Source: Caballeronia sordidicola
GTDB taxonomy: Bacteria; Pseudomonadota; Gammaproteobacteria; Burkholderiales; Burkholderiaceae
Assembly: GCF_002220365.1 (NCBI RefSeq)
Contig: NZ_MTHB01000206.1
Location: forward strand, 100,378-164,377
Direction of reading: 5' to 3'
Length of the DNA: 64,000 nt
In this document: positions 44,040 to 51,625 of the stretch, piece by piece
Numbering within the stretch: the first letter of the stretch is position 1
How the letters are laid out: each line of letters opens with the position of its first letter
Notes under the pieces: generated by a model
Databases searched by the model: none
Told to the model about the DNA's origin: nothing
Seen by the model: only the letters and a program-made list of their open reading frames with translations
Position numbers and translations under genes: made by a program

Positions 44040-44366
44040 ATGAGCGAATCGATCAAACATATCAGCGACGCATCCTTTGACCAGGACGTCACGAAATCGG
44101 ATAAACCTGTCCTGCTCGACTTCTGGGCGGAATGGTGCGGCCCTTGCAAGATGATTGCTCCGATCCTCGACGAAGTGGCCAAGGATTATGGTGACCGCCT
44201 GCAGATCGCGAAGATCAATGTGGACGAGCATCAGTCGACACCGGTCAAGTTCGGAGTGCGCGGCATCCCCACGCTGATTCTGTTCAAGAATGGTGCAGTC
44301 GCCGCGCAGAAGGTCGGCGCTTTGTCCAAATCGCAACTGACCGCGTTTCTGGACAGCAACCTGTGA
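44040..44366 (+). CDS. trxA: Thioredoxin
   Basis: The start is set at 44040 (MSESIKHISDASFDQDV, 108 residues), with AGAGGT upstream; the longer frame adds 39 residues of no family match. The active site WCGPC places the redox cysteines at 33 and 36. The cis-Pro loop GIPTL and the C-terminal FLDSNL are intact. A general cytosolic disulfide reductase. It lies 382 bases upstream of rho, an arrangement also known in E. coli. Confidence 0.97.
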   Translation: MSESIKHISDASFDQDVTKSDKPVLLDFWAEWCGPCKMIAPILDEVAKDYGDRLQIAKINVDEHQSTPVKFGVRGIPTLILFKNGAVAAQKVGALSKSQLTAFLDSNL

Positions 44367-44398
44367 TTTGAAGCTGTAACGCGCAGTTGTGACTCGAC

Positions 44399-44427
44399 GC
44401 CGGAAAGCCCGCAACGGCATTTCCGGC
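44399..44427 (+). terminator. Weak hairpin after trxA
   Basis: An 8-bp stem GCCGGAAA / TTTCCGGC with a 13-base loop, 32 bases past the trxA stop. No T-run follows, so termination strength is doubtful; some read-through toward rho is likely. Confidence 0.35.
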
Positions 44428-44620
44428 TCTTGCCGAACAACTGCCTTCCGGCGGCACGACCGGCCTCTGAGCCGCGTCTCATGCGGATGGCATCGGCAAA
44501 ATCCAAGTAAAGACGTCAAAAGCACAGTTAGCTGCACGTGAGATTCCAGCAGATTGTTGTGCGACCACAACATGAATGAATCACACTGCCACCACGGCCA
44601 CCCGAGGCCCTGTCGGCATG

Positions 44621-44629
44621 TGCTATGCT
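44621..44629 (+). promoter_or_regulatory. Candidate extended -10 promoter of rho
   Basis: TGC-TATGCT: a TGn motif directly before a -10-like hexamer, which can work without a good -35. Transcription would begin near 44636, at the edge of the tandem repeat, and give rho a leader of about 113 bases. Confidence 0.45.
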
Positions 44630-44634
44630 AGAAT

Positions 44635-44674
44635 CCTAAGACTGCAAGACGTTTCTTAAGACGGCAAGACGTTT
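44635..44674 (+). repeat. 20-bp tandem repeat in the rho leader
   Basis: Two adjacent copies of CYTAAGACKGCAAGACGTTT (44635-44654 and 44655-44674), differing at two positions. They lie just downstream of the candidate rho promoter and ~75 bases before the rho start. The remaining leader is pyrimidine-rich and unstructured by eye. Confidence 0.85.
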
Positions 44675-44748
44675 AGGTCCTTGAGCGTTCAGCTCACTTC
44701 TCCTCCCAAATTCTCTGTTGCACCTCTTCTCCCTGGCGGGAAATCCGT

Positions 44749-46014
44749 ATGCATTTATCCGAGCTCAAGTCTCAGCACGTCTCCGCATTGATCGAAATGG
44801 CCAATGGCCTGGAGATCGAAAACGCCAATCGACTGCGCAAGCAGGAATTGATGTTCGCGATTCTTAAAAAGCGCGCCAAAACTGGCGACACGATCTTCGG
44901 CGACGGCACGCTCGAAGTATTACCTGACGGCTTCGGCTTCCTGCGCTCGCCCGAGACTTCGTATCTCGCCAGCACAGACGACATCTACATCAGCCCGTCG
45001 CAGATCCGGCGCTTCAATCTGCATACTGGCGACACCATCGAAGGTGAAGTGCGTACGCCGAAAGACGGCGAGCGCTACTTTGCACTGGTCAAGGTGGACA
45101 AGGTCAACGGCCAGGCGCCGGAAGCCTCGAAGCACAAGATCATGTTCGAAAACCTGACGCCGCTGCATCCGAACAAACCGATGCCGCTCGAGCGCGAAAT
45201 GCGCGGTGAAGAGAACGTGACAGGCCGGATCATCGACATGATCTCGCCTATCGGCAAGGGTCAGCGCGGGTTGCTGGTGGCCTCGCCGAAATCAGGTAAG
45301 ACCGTGATGCTGCAGCACATTGCGCATGCCATCAAATCGAACCACCCGGACATTGTGCTATTCGTGCTGCTGATCGACGAACGGCCTGAAGAAGTGACGG
45401 AAATGCAGCGCTCGGTGGTCGGCGAAGTGATTGCCTCCACCTTCGACGAACCCGCCGCGCGCCACGTGCAAGTCGCGGAAATGGTGATCGAAAAGGCCAA
45501 GCGCCTGGTGGAAATGAAGCACGACGTCGTGATTCTGCTCGACTCCATCACCCGTCTCGCACGCGCCTACAACACGGTTGTCCCGGCATCGGGCAAGGTG
45601 CTTACCGGCGGTGTGGACGCAAACGCACTGCAACGCCCGAAGCGCTTCTTTGGCGCGGCACGTAACATTGAGGAAGGCGGATCGCTGACCATCATCGGCA
45701 CGGCGCTGATTGAAACCGGCAGCCGGATGGACGACGTGATCTACGAAGAGTTCAAGGGCACCGGCAACATGGAAGTGCACCTGGAACGCCGCCTCGCAGA
45801 AAAGCGCGTGTATCCGTCGATCAACCTGAACAAGTCCGGCACGCGCCGCGAAGAACTGCTGATCAAGCCGGACCTGCTGCAAAAAGTCTGGGTACTGCGC
45901 AAGTTCATTCACGACATGGACGAAGTCGAGTCCATGGAATTCCTGCTCGACAAGATCCGTCAAACCAAGAACAACGCTGAGTTCTTCGATCTGATGCGCC
46001 GCGGCGGTAGTTAA
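44749..46014 (+). CDS. rho: Transcription termination factor Rho
   Basis: The hexameric RNA-dependent ATPase that ends transcription at Rho-dependent sites. The 421 residues start MHLSELKSQHVSALIEMANG. The cold-shock-like RNA-binding domain (about 50-125, GFGFLRS) holds the primary site. Walker A SPKSGKT occupies 179-185, Walker B LLIDERPEEVTEM follows, and the Q-loop and R-loop regions (GGVDANALQRPKRFFGAARN) are intact. The length is the usual one. The leader carries a 20-bp tandem repeat. In E. coli rho is autoregulated by Rho-dependent termination in its leader. Confidence 0.98.
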   Translation: MHLSELKSQHVSALIEMANGLEIENANRLRKQELMFAILKKRAKTGDTIFGDGTLEVLPDGFGFLRSPETSYLASTDDIYISPSQIRRFNLHTGDTIEGEVRTPKDGERYFALVKVDKVNGQAPEASKHKIMFENLTPLHPNKPMPLEREMRGEENVTGRIIDMISPIGKGQRGLLVASPKSGKTVMLQHIAHAIKSNHPDIVLFVLLIDERPEEVTEMQRSVVGEVIASTFDEPAARHVQVAEMVIEKAKRLVEMKHDVVILLDSITRLARAYNTVVPASGKVLTGGVDANALQRPKRFFGAARNIEEGGSLTIIGTALIETGSRMDDVIYEEFKGTGNMEVHLERRLAEKRVYPSINLNKSGTRREELLIKPDLLQKVWVLRKFIHDMDEVESMEFLLDKIRQTKNNAEFFDLMRRGGS

Positions 46015-46052
46015 TCCAGCATAGTTAATCCAACGCGCTGATTCGAATCATG

Positions 46053-46084
46053 AAAGCCGCCCGCATTCGCGGGCGGCTTTTTTT
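46053..46084 (+). terminator. Rho-independent terminator of rho
   Basis: AAAGCCGCCCGC, loop ATTC, GCGGGCGGCTTTTTTT: a 12-bp GC-rich stem with a 7-T tail, 38 bases past the rho stop. Confidence 0.93.
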
Positions 46085-46114
46085 CGTCTGCTGGAACAAT
46101 ACGCGTGATTGATG

Positions 46115-46130
46115 ACGTGAACGTTCACGT
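46115..46130. promoter_or_regulatory. 16-bp perfect palindrome, candidate operator of the merR-MFS unit
   Basis: ACGTGAACGTTCACGT is fully symmetric and lies 11 bp upstream of a TATAAT hexamer, over the expected -35 region. It fits a MerR-family or other dimeric regulator binding site. Autoregulation by the adjacent merR gene is inference. Confidence 0.6.
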
Positions 46131-46141
46131 TCATGTTGGTC

Positions 46142-46147
46142 TATAAT
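46142..46147 (+). promoter_or_regulatory. Candidate -10 element of the merR-MFS unit
   Basis: A perfect TATAAT, 43 bp before the merR start codon. No consensus -35 at 17 bp; the position is occupied by the palindrome. Confidence 0.55.
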
Positions 46148-46190
46148 TTCCGCATGCCATCAGCCGCCGATCAAACCATCGGCCAGCACC

Positions 46191-46670
46191 ATGCCCAGCG
46201 AACTGCTCACCGTACGCGACGCCGCCGAACGTCTCGGCGTCACCCCCCGCACGCTGAAATACTACGAAGAACGCGGTCTGCTCACGCCCAGCCGGAGCGA
46301 GGGGCGTTACCGGCTATATGACGAAAACGACCTGGAGCGCTTCGGGCGCGCTTTGCGGCTGCGATCGCTGGGATTTTCGCTGCACGGCATCGTCGAGATG
46401 CTCAAGCGGCCGCTCGAAAAAACGGAAGCTGGCCACAACCGCTATTCGCCGGATTCGCTGGCAGAGATTCGCCAGGGTCTGCAGCAGCAGCTTGATGCCA
46501 TCGACACCCGTATCGACTCCGTGCGCCGCGAGCTGAAAGAAGCGCAAGCCGTGCGCGCCGAACTGCGTCTCGACCTGGATTACGTGGAAGCGCGGCTCGC
46601 CGGTCAGCCTGCCGATGCGTTGCTTGAACTAAGATCGAAGGCGAGCGCGAAGCCCGGGAGCGCGAAGTAA
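46191..46670 (+). CDS. MerR-family transcriptional regulator
   Basis: A 159-residue regulator with an N-terminal winged HTH: LLTVRDAAERLGVTPRTLKYYEERGLLTPSRSEGRYRLYDENDLERF. A second helix pair leads into a coiled-coil dimerisation helix (about 95-140, EIRQGLQQQLDAIDTRIDSVRREL). There are no cysteines, so a metal sensor is unlikely; a drug- or small-molecule-type MerR is more probable. Its stop overlaps the MFS start (TAATG), so it very likely controls that exporter. Confidence 0.9.
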   Translation: MPSELLTVRDAAERLGVTPRTLKYYEERGLLTPSRSEGRYRLYDENDLERFGRALRLRSLGFSLHGIVEMLKRPLEKTEAGHNRYSPDSLAEIRQGLQQQLDAIDTRIDSVRRELKEAQAVRAELRLDLDYVEARLAGQPADALLELRSKASAKPGSAK

Positions 46671-48217
46671 TGAGCGCGCGGGCACCGGTGTTCACCGTCG
46701 AGCGATTGCGCGGCGACTTTTTCCCGTGGGTGCTCGCGCTCGTAACCGGGCTCGATTACTTCGACAACGCCATCTTCTCGTTTTTCGCCGGCTACATTGC
46801 AGGCGGCGTCAATGCATCGCCCGATGAACTCGTGTGGTCATCGAGCGCTTACGCGGTGGCCGCCGTCCTCGGAATTTTGCAGCAGCAATGGTGGGTAGAT
46901 CGTCTCGGGCGCCGCCGATATGTGGCCGGCTGCATGCTGCTTTACTCATGCGCCGCAATCATGTCGGCGCTCACAGAAACCTCGCTGCAACTGATGTTCA
47001 CGCGCGCTCTGCAAGGCTATTTCATCGGCCCGATGATGGGCGCGTGCCGGATCCTGATCCAGGTCAGTTTTACGCCGCAAAAACGCTCCGGCGCGACACG
47101 TGCGTTCTTGATGCTGATCGTGGGCAGCAGCGCGCTTGCGCCTTTGCTCGGAGGTTGGCTGGTCGCACGCTTCGACTGGCGGGCGCTATTCGCTTGCACC
47201 GCACCGGCCGGGCTTGCATTCGCCGGACTAGCCATGCTGGCGCTGCCTGATACTGGCAACGTGCATCAGGAGGAACGAGGCTCGACATCGTTCTGGCCTT
47301 ACCTGTTGTTTGCGTTTGCCCAGGGCGCGCTGCAGATCGTCATGCAGCAAGTGCGCTTTGAACACTTCACCACGTCGCCAACGCTCGTGATGCTGACGGC
47401 GGCGGGTATCGGCTCGCTCGCCTGGTTTGCTTGGCATCAATGGCATGATCCCGCTCCGCTCGTGCGCCTCCACGCGCTGCGAGAACGTTCTTTCCGGATC
47501 GGCCTCGCGCTTTACATGCTCTATTACTTCGAATCGACGGGATTCAGTTACCTGATCTCACGGTTTCTTGAACAGGGACTCGGTTATCCGGTCGAGAACG
47601 CCGGACGGCTGGTCGGCATTACCTCGCTGATATCCGGGTCCGCGCTGTTCCTGTATTTCAGGTACACCAAGTACGTCACGCGTAAAAAGTGGATCATCGT
47701 GCCAGGATTCGCTATTGCGGCGCTCATCGGTTGGATGATGACGCGCATGTCGCCGGACGTTGCTCAAGGCGATCTCATCCTGCCGATGCTGTTGCGTGGC
47801 CTGTTGCTGCTTTTTATTGTGTTGCCGGTGGCGAACCTGACCTTCAAGATCTTTGCGATCGAAGAGTTCACCCATGGCTACAGGCTGAAGAACATCGTGC
47901 GTCAATTGACGCTCTCGTTTGCGACGGCGGCGGTGATTATTGTGGAGCAGCATCGGCAAGCGCTGCATCAATCGCGTCTCGCCGAGGCCGTGAATCCGTA
48001 CAATCCGGAGTTTCAGAATGCGGCGGCCGCGCTGGCGAACGGCTTTGCCGCGGCTGGCCACACGGCAAGCGAAGCCCACGCGCTCGCCATCGCGTCGATC
48101 GCGCGCATGGTCACACAGCAAGCGGCCTTTTTGGCGTCGCTCGACGGCTTCTATTTCCTGACGGGCGTCGCCATTTGCGGGGGCGTGTTTGCCCTCTGGC
48201 AGAAACAGATCGATTGA
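46670..48217 (+). CDS. MFS transporter, DHA2-like drug:H+ antiporter
   Basis: A 515-residue membrane protein with about 12-14 predicted helices. The loop 2/3 motif (WWVDRLGRRRY) and motif C-like segment (FLMLIVGSSALAPLLGGWLVARFDWR) of MFS drug exporters are visible. The pattern is EmrB/QacA-like, but the substrate is unknown. It overlaps merR by one base, implying translational coupling and drug-responsive control. MtfA follows after 32 bases. Confidence 0.87.
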   Translation: MSARAPVFTVERLRGDFFPWVLALVTGLDYFDNAIFSFFAGYIAGGVNASPDELVWSSSAYAVAAVLGILQQQWWVDRLGRRRYVAGCMLLYSCAAIMSALTETSLQLMFTRALQGYFIGPMMGACRILIQVSFTPQKRSGATRAFLMLIVGSSALAPLLGGWLVARFDWRALFACTAPAGLAFAGLAMLALPDTGNVHQEERGSTSFWPYLLFAFAQGALQIVMQQVRFEHFTTSPTLVMLTAAGIGSLAWFAWHQWHDPAPLVRLHALRERSFRIGLALYMLYYFESTGFSYLISRFLEQGLGYPVENAGRLVGITSLISGSALFLYFRYTKYVTRKKWIIVPGFAIAALIGWMMTRMSPDVAQGDLILPMLLRGLLLLFIVLPVANLTFKIFAIEEFTHGYRLKNIVRQLTLSFATAAVIIVEQHRQALHQSRLAEAVNPYNPEFQNAAAALANGFAAAGHTASEAHALAIASIARMVTQQAAFLASLDGFYFLTGVAICGGVFALWQKQID

Positions 48218-48249
48218 GTTCGAGCGTGTAAGCGCGCGACAAGGACCTT

Positions 48250-49089
48250 ATGGCCAATTTCCTGGCGCGGCTGATCAGCGGGAATCGTCGAGAACGGGCG
48301 CTGCGCAAACACGCCATCGACCACACGCTCTGGCAAAACACGCTCGATCGCCTGCCGTTTTTCGGCCATCTCGACGACGCCGAACGCGCACGGTTGCGCG
48401 AATGTACAACGCTTTTTATCGCGGAAAAGGAGTTCTCAACCGCCCACGACCTGACGCTCACCGACGCGATGATCGTCGCCATCGCGGTACAGGCCTGCCT
48501 GCCCGTGCTGAATTTGAGCCTGGAGTTGTACCGCGGCTGGGTCGGCGTGATTGTGTATCCGGGCGAGTTCGTGATCCGCAAGACGGTCGAGGACGAGGCC
48601 GGCGTGGTGCACGAGATTGAACACGATGCGAGCGGCGAGGCGTGGGAAGGCGGCCCGGTCGTGCTGTCGTGGGAAGACGCGCAGATGACCGGCGGCGTGG
48701 ATGCCTACAACGTCGTCATCCACGAGTTTGCGCACAAGATCGACATGCTCAATGGCGAGGCAGACGGCCACCCGCCCCTCTTTCGCCGCTGGCACGCGCC
48801 GCTCGATTCCAACGCCTGGAACAATGTCTTCGATCACGCCTACGACCATTTCTGCGCTCAGGTCGATGCTGTTCCCGCGCGCCGCTGGGGCCGATTTGAG
48901 CGCGATTCGCTGATCGATCCCTACGCCGCCGATCATCCGTCGGAATTTTTCGCGGTCTGCAGCGAGGCGCTTTTCGTGCAGCCCGTGGCGTTCGAGCAGG
49001 AATATCCCGAGTTGTATCGCTTGCTCGCGCGGTATTACCGGCAGGACCCAGCGGGCGTGGGGGCACTGGACTCACCGGGGCAGCACTGA
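48250..49089 (+). CDS. MtfA-family zinc peptidase
   Basis: A 279-residue protein of the MtfA (Mlc titration factor A) family. The zinc motif HEFAHK (158-163) and downstream conserved segments (ALDSNAWNNVFDHAYDHFC, DPYAADHPSEFFAVCSEALF) are present; the latter Glu can be the third ligand. In E. coli MtfA binds the repressor Mlc and has aminopeptidase activity. No Mlc or ptsG gene is visible here, so the partner in this organism is unknown. It lies 32 bases after the MFS gene and may share its transcript. Confidence 0.88.
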   Translation: MANFLARLISGNRRERALRKHAIDHTLWQNTLDRLPFFGHLDDAERARLRECTTLFIAEKEFSTAHDLTLTDAMIVAIAVQACLPVLNLSLELYRGWVGVIVYPGEFVIRKTVEDEAGVVHEIEHDASGEAWEGGPVVLSWEDAQMTGGVDAYNVVIHEFAHKIDMLNGEADGHPPLFRRWHAPLDSNAWNNVFDHAYDHFCAQVDAVPARRWGRFERDSLIDPYAADHPSEFFAVCSEALFVQPVAFEQEYPELYRLLARYYRQDPAGVGALDSPGQH

Positions 49090-49144
49090 TCCCGAGACCG
49101 CGGTCCAGGCGCCCTGAAAACATGCCAAACGGCTGATTTTCTGG

Positions 49145-49150
49145 CATAAT
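49145..49150 (+). promoter_or_regulatory. Candidate -10 element of rpmE2
   Basis: CATAAT, with an ATGCCA...TGGCAT inverted repeat (49122-49147) overlapping the presumed -35 to -10 spacer. Start would be near 49157, about 130 bases upstream of rpmE2. Confidence 0.35.
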
Positions 49151-49194
49151 CGCCGTTTTTCGACCTCTGGCAAGTGGCTCGCGCTCGCAGGATC

Positions 49195-49229
49195 GGCTTG
49201 CAAGATAGGCTTGCAAGATAGGCTTGCAA
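49195..49229 (+). repeat. 13-bp tandem repeats ahead of rpmE2
   Basis: Two exact copies of GGCTTGCAAGATA (49195-49207, 49208-49220) and a third partial copy (GGCTTGCAA, 49221-49229), 60 bases before the rpmE2 start in the presumed leader. Confidence 0.85.
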
Positions 49230-49288
49230 ACACGCGCAAAACCCGCAAACCGGGTGGGCTGGCTACCAACAGATACCAAGGAAAGACC

Positions 49289-49543
49289 ATGAAAGAAGGC
49301 ATTCACCCGAATTACCGCGAAGTGCTGTTCGTCGACATGTCGAATGACTTCAAGTTCATCACACGTTCGACCATCAACACGCGCGAAACCGGCGAGTTCG
49401 AAGGCAAGACGTACCCGCTGGCAAAGATCGAAGTGTCGTCGGAATCGCATCCGTTCTACACCGGTAACCAAAAGATCATGGACACGGCCGGCCGCGTCGA
49501 GAAGTTCAACAAGAAGTTCGCTGCATTTTCGGCAAAGAAGTAA
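49289..49543 (+). CDS. rpmE2: Ribosomal protein bL31, type B (zinc-free)
   Basis: A 50S subunit protein that bridges to the 30S head. The start is set at 49289 (MKEGIHPNYREVLFVDMSND, 84 residues) with AAGGAAAG upstream. There is no cysteine at all, so the CxxC zinc motif of type A L31 is missing. Type B paralogues are often induced when zinc is scarce, but in Burkholderiales type B may be the main form. It lies ~3.3 kb downstream of rho, separated by merR-MFS-mtfA. A strong terminator follows. Confidence 0.96.
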   Translation: MKEGIHPNYREVLFVDMSNDFKFITRSTINTRETGEFEGKTYPLAKIEVSSESHPFYTGNQKIMDTAGRVEKFNKKFAAFSAKK

Positions 49544-49574
49544 TTAGTCGAGAAAACAGCCAAGGCTGGATTCG

Positions 49575-49603
49575 AAAAAAGGCAGCGAAAGCTGCCTTTT
49601 TTT
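49575..49603 (+). terminator. Terminator of rpmE2
   Basis: AAAAAAGGCAGC, GAAA tetraloop, GCTGCCTTTTTTT; 31 bases past the rpmE2 stop. Confidence 0.93.
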
Positions 49604-49859
49604 CGTCTGTGCCCCGTCTCTGCCCCGTCTCTGTACCATGCAGCGGGGAAATCTGGAGCCAATCGGGCAAACTCGCCCCGCCAAACCCCCTCGCTGCAAG
49701 CACCGCAATGACGCGCGCGACGCCGCCCGTCTACAATGCCGGATTCGGTAAAAGTCGCACGAGCCGCCAAGGCACGAGATTCGCGTGTCATGCACGACCC
49801 AAGCGCCGCCGAATTGCTCCATCAGCGCTCCATCAGTTTCTGCTCCCTCGCCCAAACGC
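49604..49859. other. Gap between rpmE2 and the glycosyltransferase
   Basis: Holds the rpmE2 terminator edge and an 11-bp direct repeat TGCCCCGTCTC (49610-49620, 49621-49631). No gene is supported; the reading frame extending upstream of the glycosyltransferase ATG is low-complexity and lacks a start signal. Confidence 0.4.
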
Positions 49860-51623
49860 ATGCGAAATGTCGTCCGCCTGACCGCCTCCGCCACCAGCGC
49901 CCTGCCGCGCTGGCTGCTGCTCGCCATTTGTATCATCTATGCGTCGTTTGGACTGTTCGGCCGCGACCCGTGGAAAAACGAGGACGCAGCGGGCTTCGGC
50001 GTGATGTGGACCATGGCCAACGGCAGCGTGAAAGACTGGCTGCTGCCGAATCTGGTAGGCAAGGCGCTTACCGGTGACGGCCCGTTCATGTACTGGTTGG
50101 GCGCGGGTTTTATCCGCCTGCTGAGCCCTTGGGTCGATGCAAGCAATGCATCGCGGGTGGTACCCGGATTGCTGTTTTGTATCGCCTGCGCGTTCGTCTG
50201 GTACACGGCATACCTACTTGGCCGGCGCGACGAGGCACAACCGTTCAAATATGCGTTTGGCGGCGAGCCCGAGCCGCGCGACTACGGCCGCACGCTCGCA
50301 GACGGCGCGCTGCTGATCCTGCTCGCGTGCTTCGGCCTGGCGGAACGCGGCCACGAAACCACGCCCCAGCTTGCTCAGTTTGCCGGCACCGCCATGCTGG
50401 TCTACGGCCTCGTGCGTAGCTGCGACAAGCCGATCCAGGGCGCGCTCATCTGGGGCACCGCGATCGGCTTCGTGGGTTTGTCGAGCAGCCCGGTGCTGGT
50501 GCTGGCACTGCTGATTTGCACGCTGGCCATGACTGTCATCGTGCGGGAGGTGCGGCCTTTCTACCTCGTCGTGCTCGGCGTGCCCGTGGCCGTCATCCTG
50601 ATCGGCGCATGGGTGTGGCCGGTGCTGCACTTCTACCCGGACGACGGCGAATGGTGGCTGCGCCAATGGTGGCGTAACAGCTTCGACTCGTTTTCCGGTT
50701 CGCCGATCCAGGCACTCTCCTACGCCCTCAAGAACCTGCCGCTCTTCACGTGGCCGGCTTGGCCGCTCGCCATCTGGACCTTCGTGAGCTGGAGCGGACT
50801 GCGGCGCTCGCCGCACGTGGCTGTGCCGTTATCGGTGATCGGGCCGCTGCTGGTGCTGGTGATCCTGCAAAGTCATCAGTCGAACCGCCTGTTCATGCTG
50901 CTGCTGCCACCGTTGTCCGTGCTGGCCACGTTCGCGCTGCCCACGCTCAAGCGCGGGGCGATCAACGCCATCGACTGGTTCGCGATGTTGAGTTTCACGC
51001 TGCTCGCCACGTTCGTCTGGCTTGTCTGGACCGCGGGCCTGTTTGGTTTCCCCGCGCCGCTCGCGCGCAATCTCGCGCGTCTCGCGCCTGGTTTCCAGCC
51101 CGAATTCAAGATCCTGTCGTTCGTGTGCGCGGTCGCTGTAACGGTGTGCTGGTTTTCGCTCGCGCGCTGGCGGCTCGCGCGTCATCCGAAGGTGCTGTGG
51201 CGCAGCGTCGTGCTGTCGAGTGCGGGAACCACGCTGATGTGGGTACTGCTGATGACGCTGTGGCTGCCGGTGGTGAACTACAGCCGGACGTATCGCGACG
51301 TGGCGGAACAGATCGCCGATCATTTGCCGCCTGATTACACCTGCATTTCCCCGGTGCGTCTGGGCGACGCGCAGATTGCGACCTTCGCGTATTTCGGCGG
51401 CATGCATTTCGCCTTCGATGAAGACTGCGACGTGATCCTGCGCCAGGACACGCAGGATTACGGCGAACCATCGTCAATCTCGGCGTTCGAGTGGAAGCTC
51501 GTATGGGAAGGCCGGCGCGTGGCCGACCGTGACGAGCGATTCCGGCTGTATGTGCGCATCGAGCGGCCGGTGGCGCCGGTCAAGCGGCCGCGACCGAAGT
51601 CGCTGCATCGCGGAAGCAACTGA
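49860..51623 (+). CDS. ArnT/PMT-like (GT39/GT83) membrane glycosyltransferase
   Basis: The start is set at 49860 (MRNVVRLTASATSALPRWLL, 587 residues); the longer frame adds 25 Ser/Pro residues. About 11-12 TM helices are visible, with a first loop GRDPWKNEDAAGFGVMWTMA. This resembles the acidic loop of lipid-phosphate-sugar-dependent transferases but does not match the usual DEPRY pattern of ArnT. A C-terminal soluble segment (about 465-587) contains TYRDVAEQIADHLPPDYTC. The sugar and acceptor are unknown; lipid A or protein/glycan modification are possibilities. The MATE gene starts 2 bases after its stop. Confidence 0.75.
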   Translation: MRNVVRLTASATSALPRWLLLAICIIYASFGLFGRDPWKNEDAAGFGVMWTMANGSVKDWLLPNLVGKALTGDGPFMYWLGAGFIRLLSPWVDASNASRVVPGLLFCIACAFVWYTAYLLGRRDEAQPFKYAFGGEPEPRDYGRTLADGALLILLACFGLAERGHETTPQLAQFAGTAMLVYGLVRSCDKPIQGALIWGTAIGFVGLSSSPVLVLALLICTLAMTVIVREVRPFYLVVLGVPVAVILIGAWVWPVLHFYPDDGEWWLRQWWRNSFDSFSGSPIQALSYALKNLPLFTWPAWPLAIWTFVSWSGLRRSPHVAVPLSVIGPLLVLVILQSHQSNRLFMLLLPPLSVLATFALPTLKRGAINAIDWFAMLSFTLLATFVWLVWTAGLFGFPAPLARNLARLAPGFQPEFKILSFVCAVAVTVCWFSLARWRLARHPKVLWRSVVLSSAGTTLMWVLLMTLWLPVVNYSRTYRDVAEQIADHLPPDYTCISPVRLGDAQIATFAYFGGMHFAFDEDCDVILRQDTQDYGEPSSISAFEWKLVWEGRRVADRDERFRLYVRIERPVAPVKRPRPKSLHRGSN

Positions 51624-51625
51624 CC

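Noticed and set aside
44637..44674. Reading the rho-leader repeat as a CRISPR array
   Set aside because: Only two copies with no true spacer (2 bases); no cas genes in the window.
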